Both the position numbers and the translations under genes were made by a program. From Porticoccaceae bacterium UBA2002 (GTDB lineage: Bacteria; Pseudomonadota; Gammaproteobacteria; Pseudomonadales; Porticoccaceae): 5,715 nucleotides of DNA. Each line of letters starts with the position of its first letter. Within the stretch, counting starts at the first letter, position 1. Under the pieces are notes generated by a model. It was not told the DNA's origin, did no database searches, and worked only from the letters and a program-made list of their open reading frames with translations. Positions 5,572 through 5,715 of this stretch are shown piece by piece. The stretch covers positions 1 to 5,715 of the forward strand of contig DDCQ01000094.1 in the NCBI GenBank assembly GCA_002334915.1. Reading direction: 5' to 3'.

Positions 5572-5715
5572 TCAGGCTTGGAGAATAATCTGCTCACAAC
5601 CAGTGCCTTCAAGCAACGCATCTACCCGGGTTTTGTCGGCCGCTGTTAGGGCCTGATACTCAGCATTAATCCACTGCAGGCACTTGCCCTGGTAGTTAAA
5701 GGTCTGCTGAGTCCA
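5572..5715 (-). CDS. C-terminal 47 residues of an unidentified protein, possibly GST-like
   Basis: An open frame enters from the right edge on the minus strand and ends at TGA (5574-5572). The visible tail begins WTQQTFNYQGKCLQW, continues with an Ala/Asp-rich helix (ALTAADKTRVDALLEG) and ends GTGCEQIILQA. It is soluble and helical with two cysteines. The ending G-T-G-C-E followed by hydrophobic residues recalls the C-terminus of some glutathione S-transferase family proteins, but this rests on memory of a short tail and is weak. It is convergent with the membrane-protein gene with a 1-base gap between stops. Reading quality (no stop, gene-like composition) supports a real gene. Confidence 0.7.
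   Translation of the reverse strand, partial: WTQQTFNYQGKCLQWINAEYQALTAADKTRVDALLEGTGCEQIILQA

Noticed and set aside
1..5715. CRISPR, insertion sequence, tRNA, rRNA or phage features
   Set aside because: No spaced direct repeats, transposase motifs, terminal inverted repeats or RNA-gene consensus were seen on reading either strand.

Overview
The window looks like chromosomal DNA of a marine-type gammaproteobacterium. This is an inference from protein style only: an AtsA-like sulfatase with an export signal, an acyl-CoA carboxylase carboxyltransferase, a DSBA/2-hydroxychromene-2-carboxylate isomerase-like protein, roughly balanced base composition and clear Shine-Dalgarno sites. There is no RNA gene to narrow it further, and no mobile element, CRISPR array or phage gene is visible.

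Layout. Five genes run leftwards (minus strand) from 4974 to beyond base 1 with very small gaps of 12, 18, 37 and 2 bases, so they are very probably one operon. In transcription order they are: (1) a tandem DSBA/HCCA-isomerase-like protein, 3595-4974; (2) a biotin-dependent acyl-CoA carboxylase carboxyltransferase subunit, 2059-3582; (3) a small antibiotic-biosynthesis-monooxygenase (ABM) fold protein, 1750-2040; (4) a four-helix membrane protein resembling DUF4345-type proteins, 1335-1712; (5) an exported type I arylsulfatase starting with GTG at 1332 and cut by the left edge. A 122-base divergent region (4975-5096) separates this operon from a rightward gene for a four-helix membrane protein of unknown function, 5097-5570. 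That gene converges almost stop-to-stop on the C-terminal end of a leftward gene, 5572-5715, cut by the right edge. No stretch above 300 bases lacks a gene.

How the genes may work together. The isomerase-like, carboxyltransferase and ABM proteins suggest cytoplasmic breakdown or modification of an acyl-CoA or aromatic/terpenoid-like compound, and the sulfatase suggests that a sulfate ester is removed outside the cytoplasm first. This pathway idea is inference. The carboxyltransferase has no biotin carboxylase or biotin carrier gene beside it in the window, so any partner must lie elsewhere.

The most notable structures are the duplicated DSBA domain whose first copy has lost the usual Ser-Pro-Tyr active-site motif, the mixed gene content of the operon, and a perfect 8-bp inverted repeat in the divergent promoter region that could be an operator. 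I found nothing that clearly amounts to a wholly new system.
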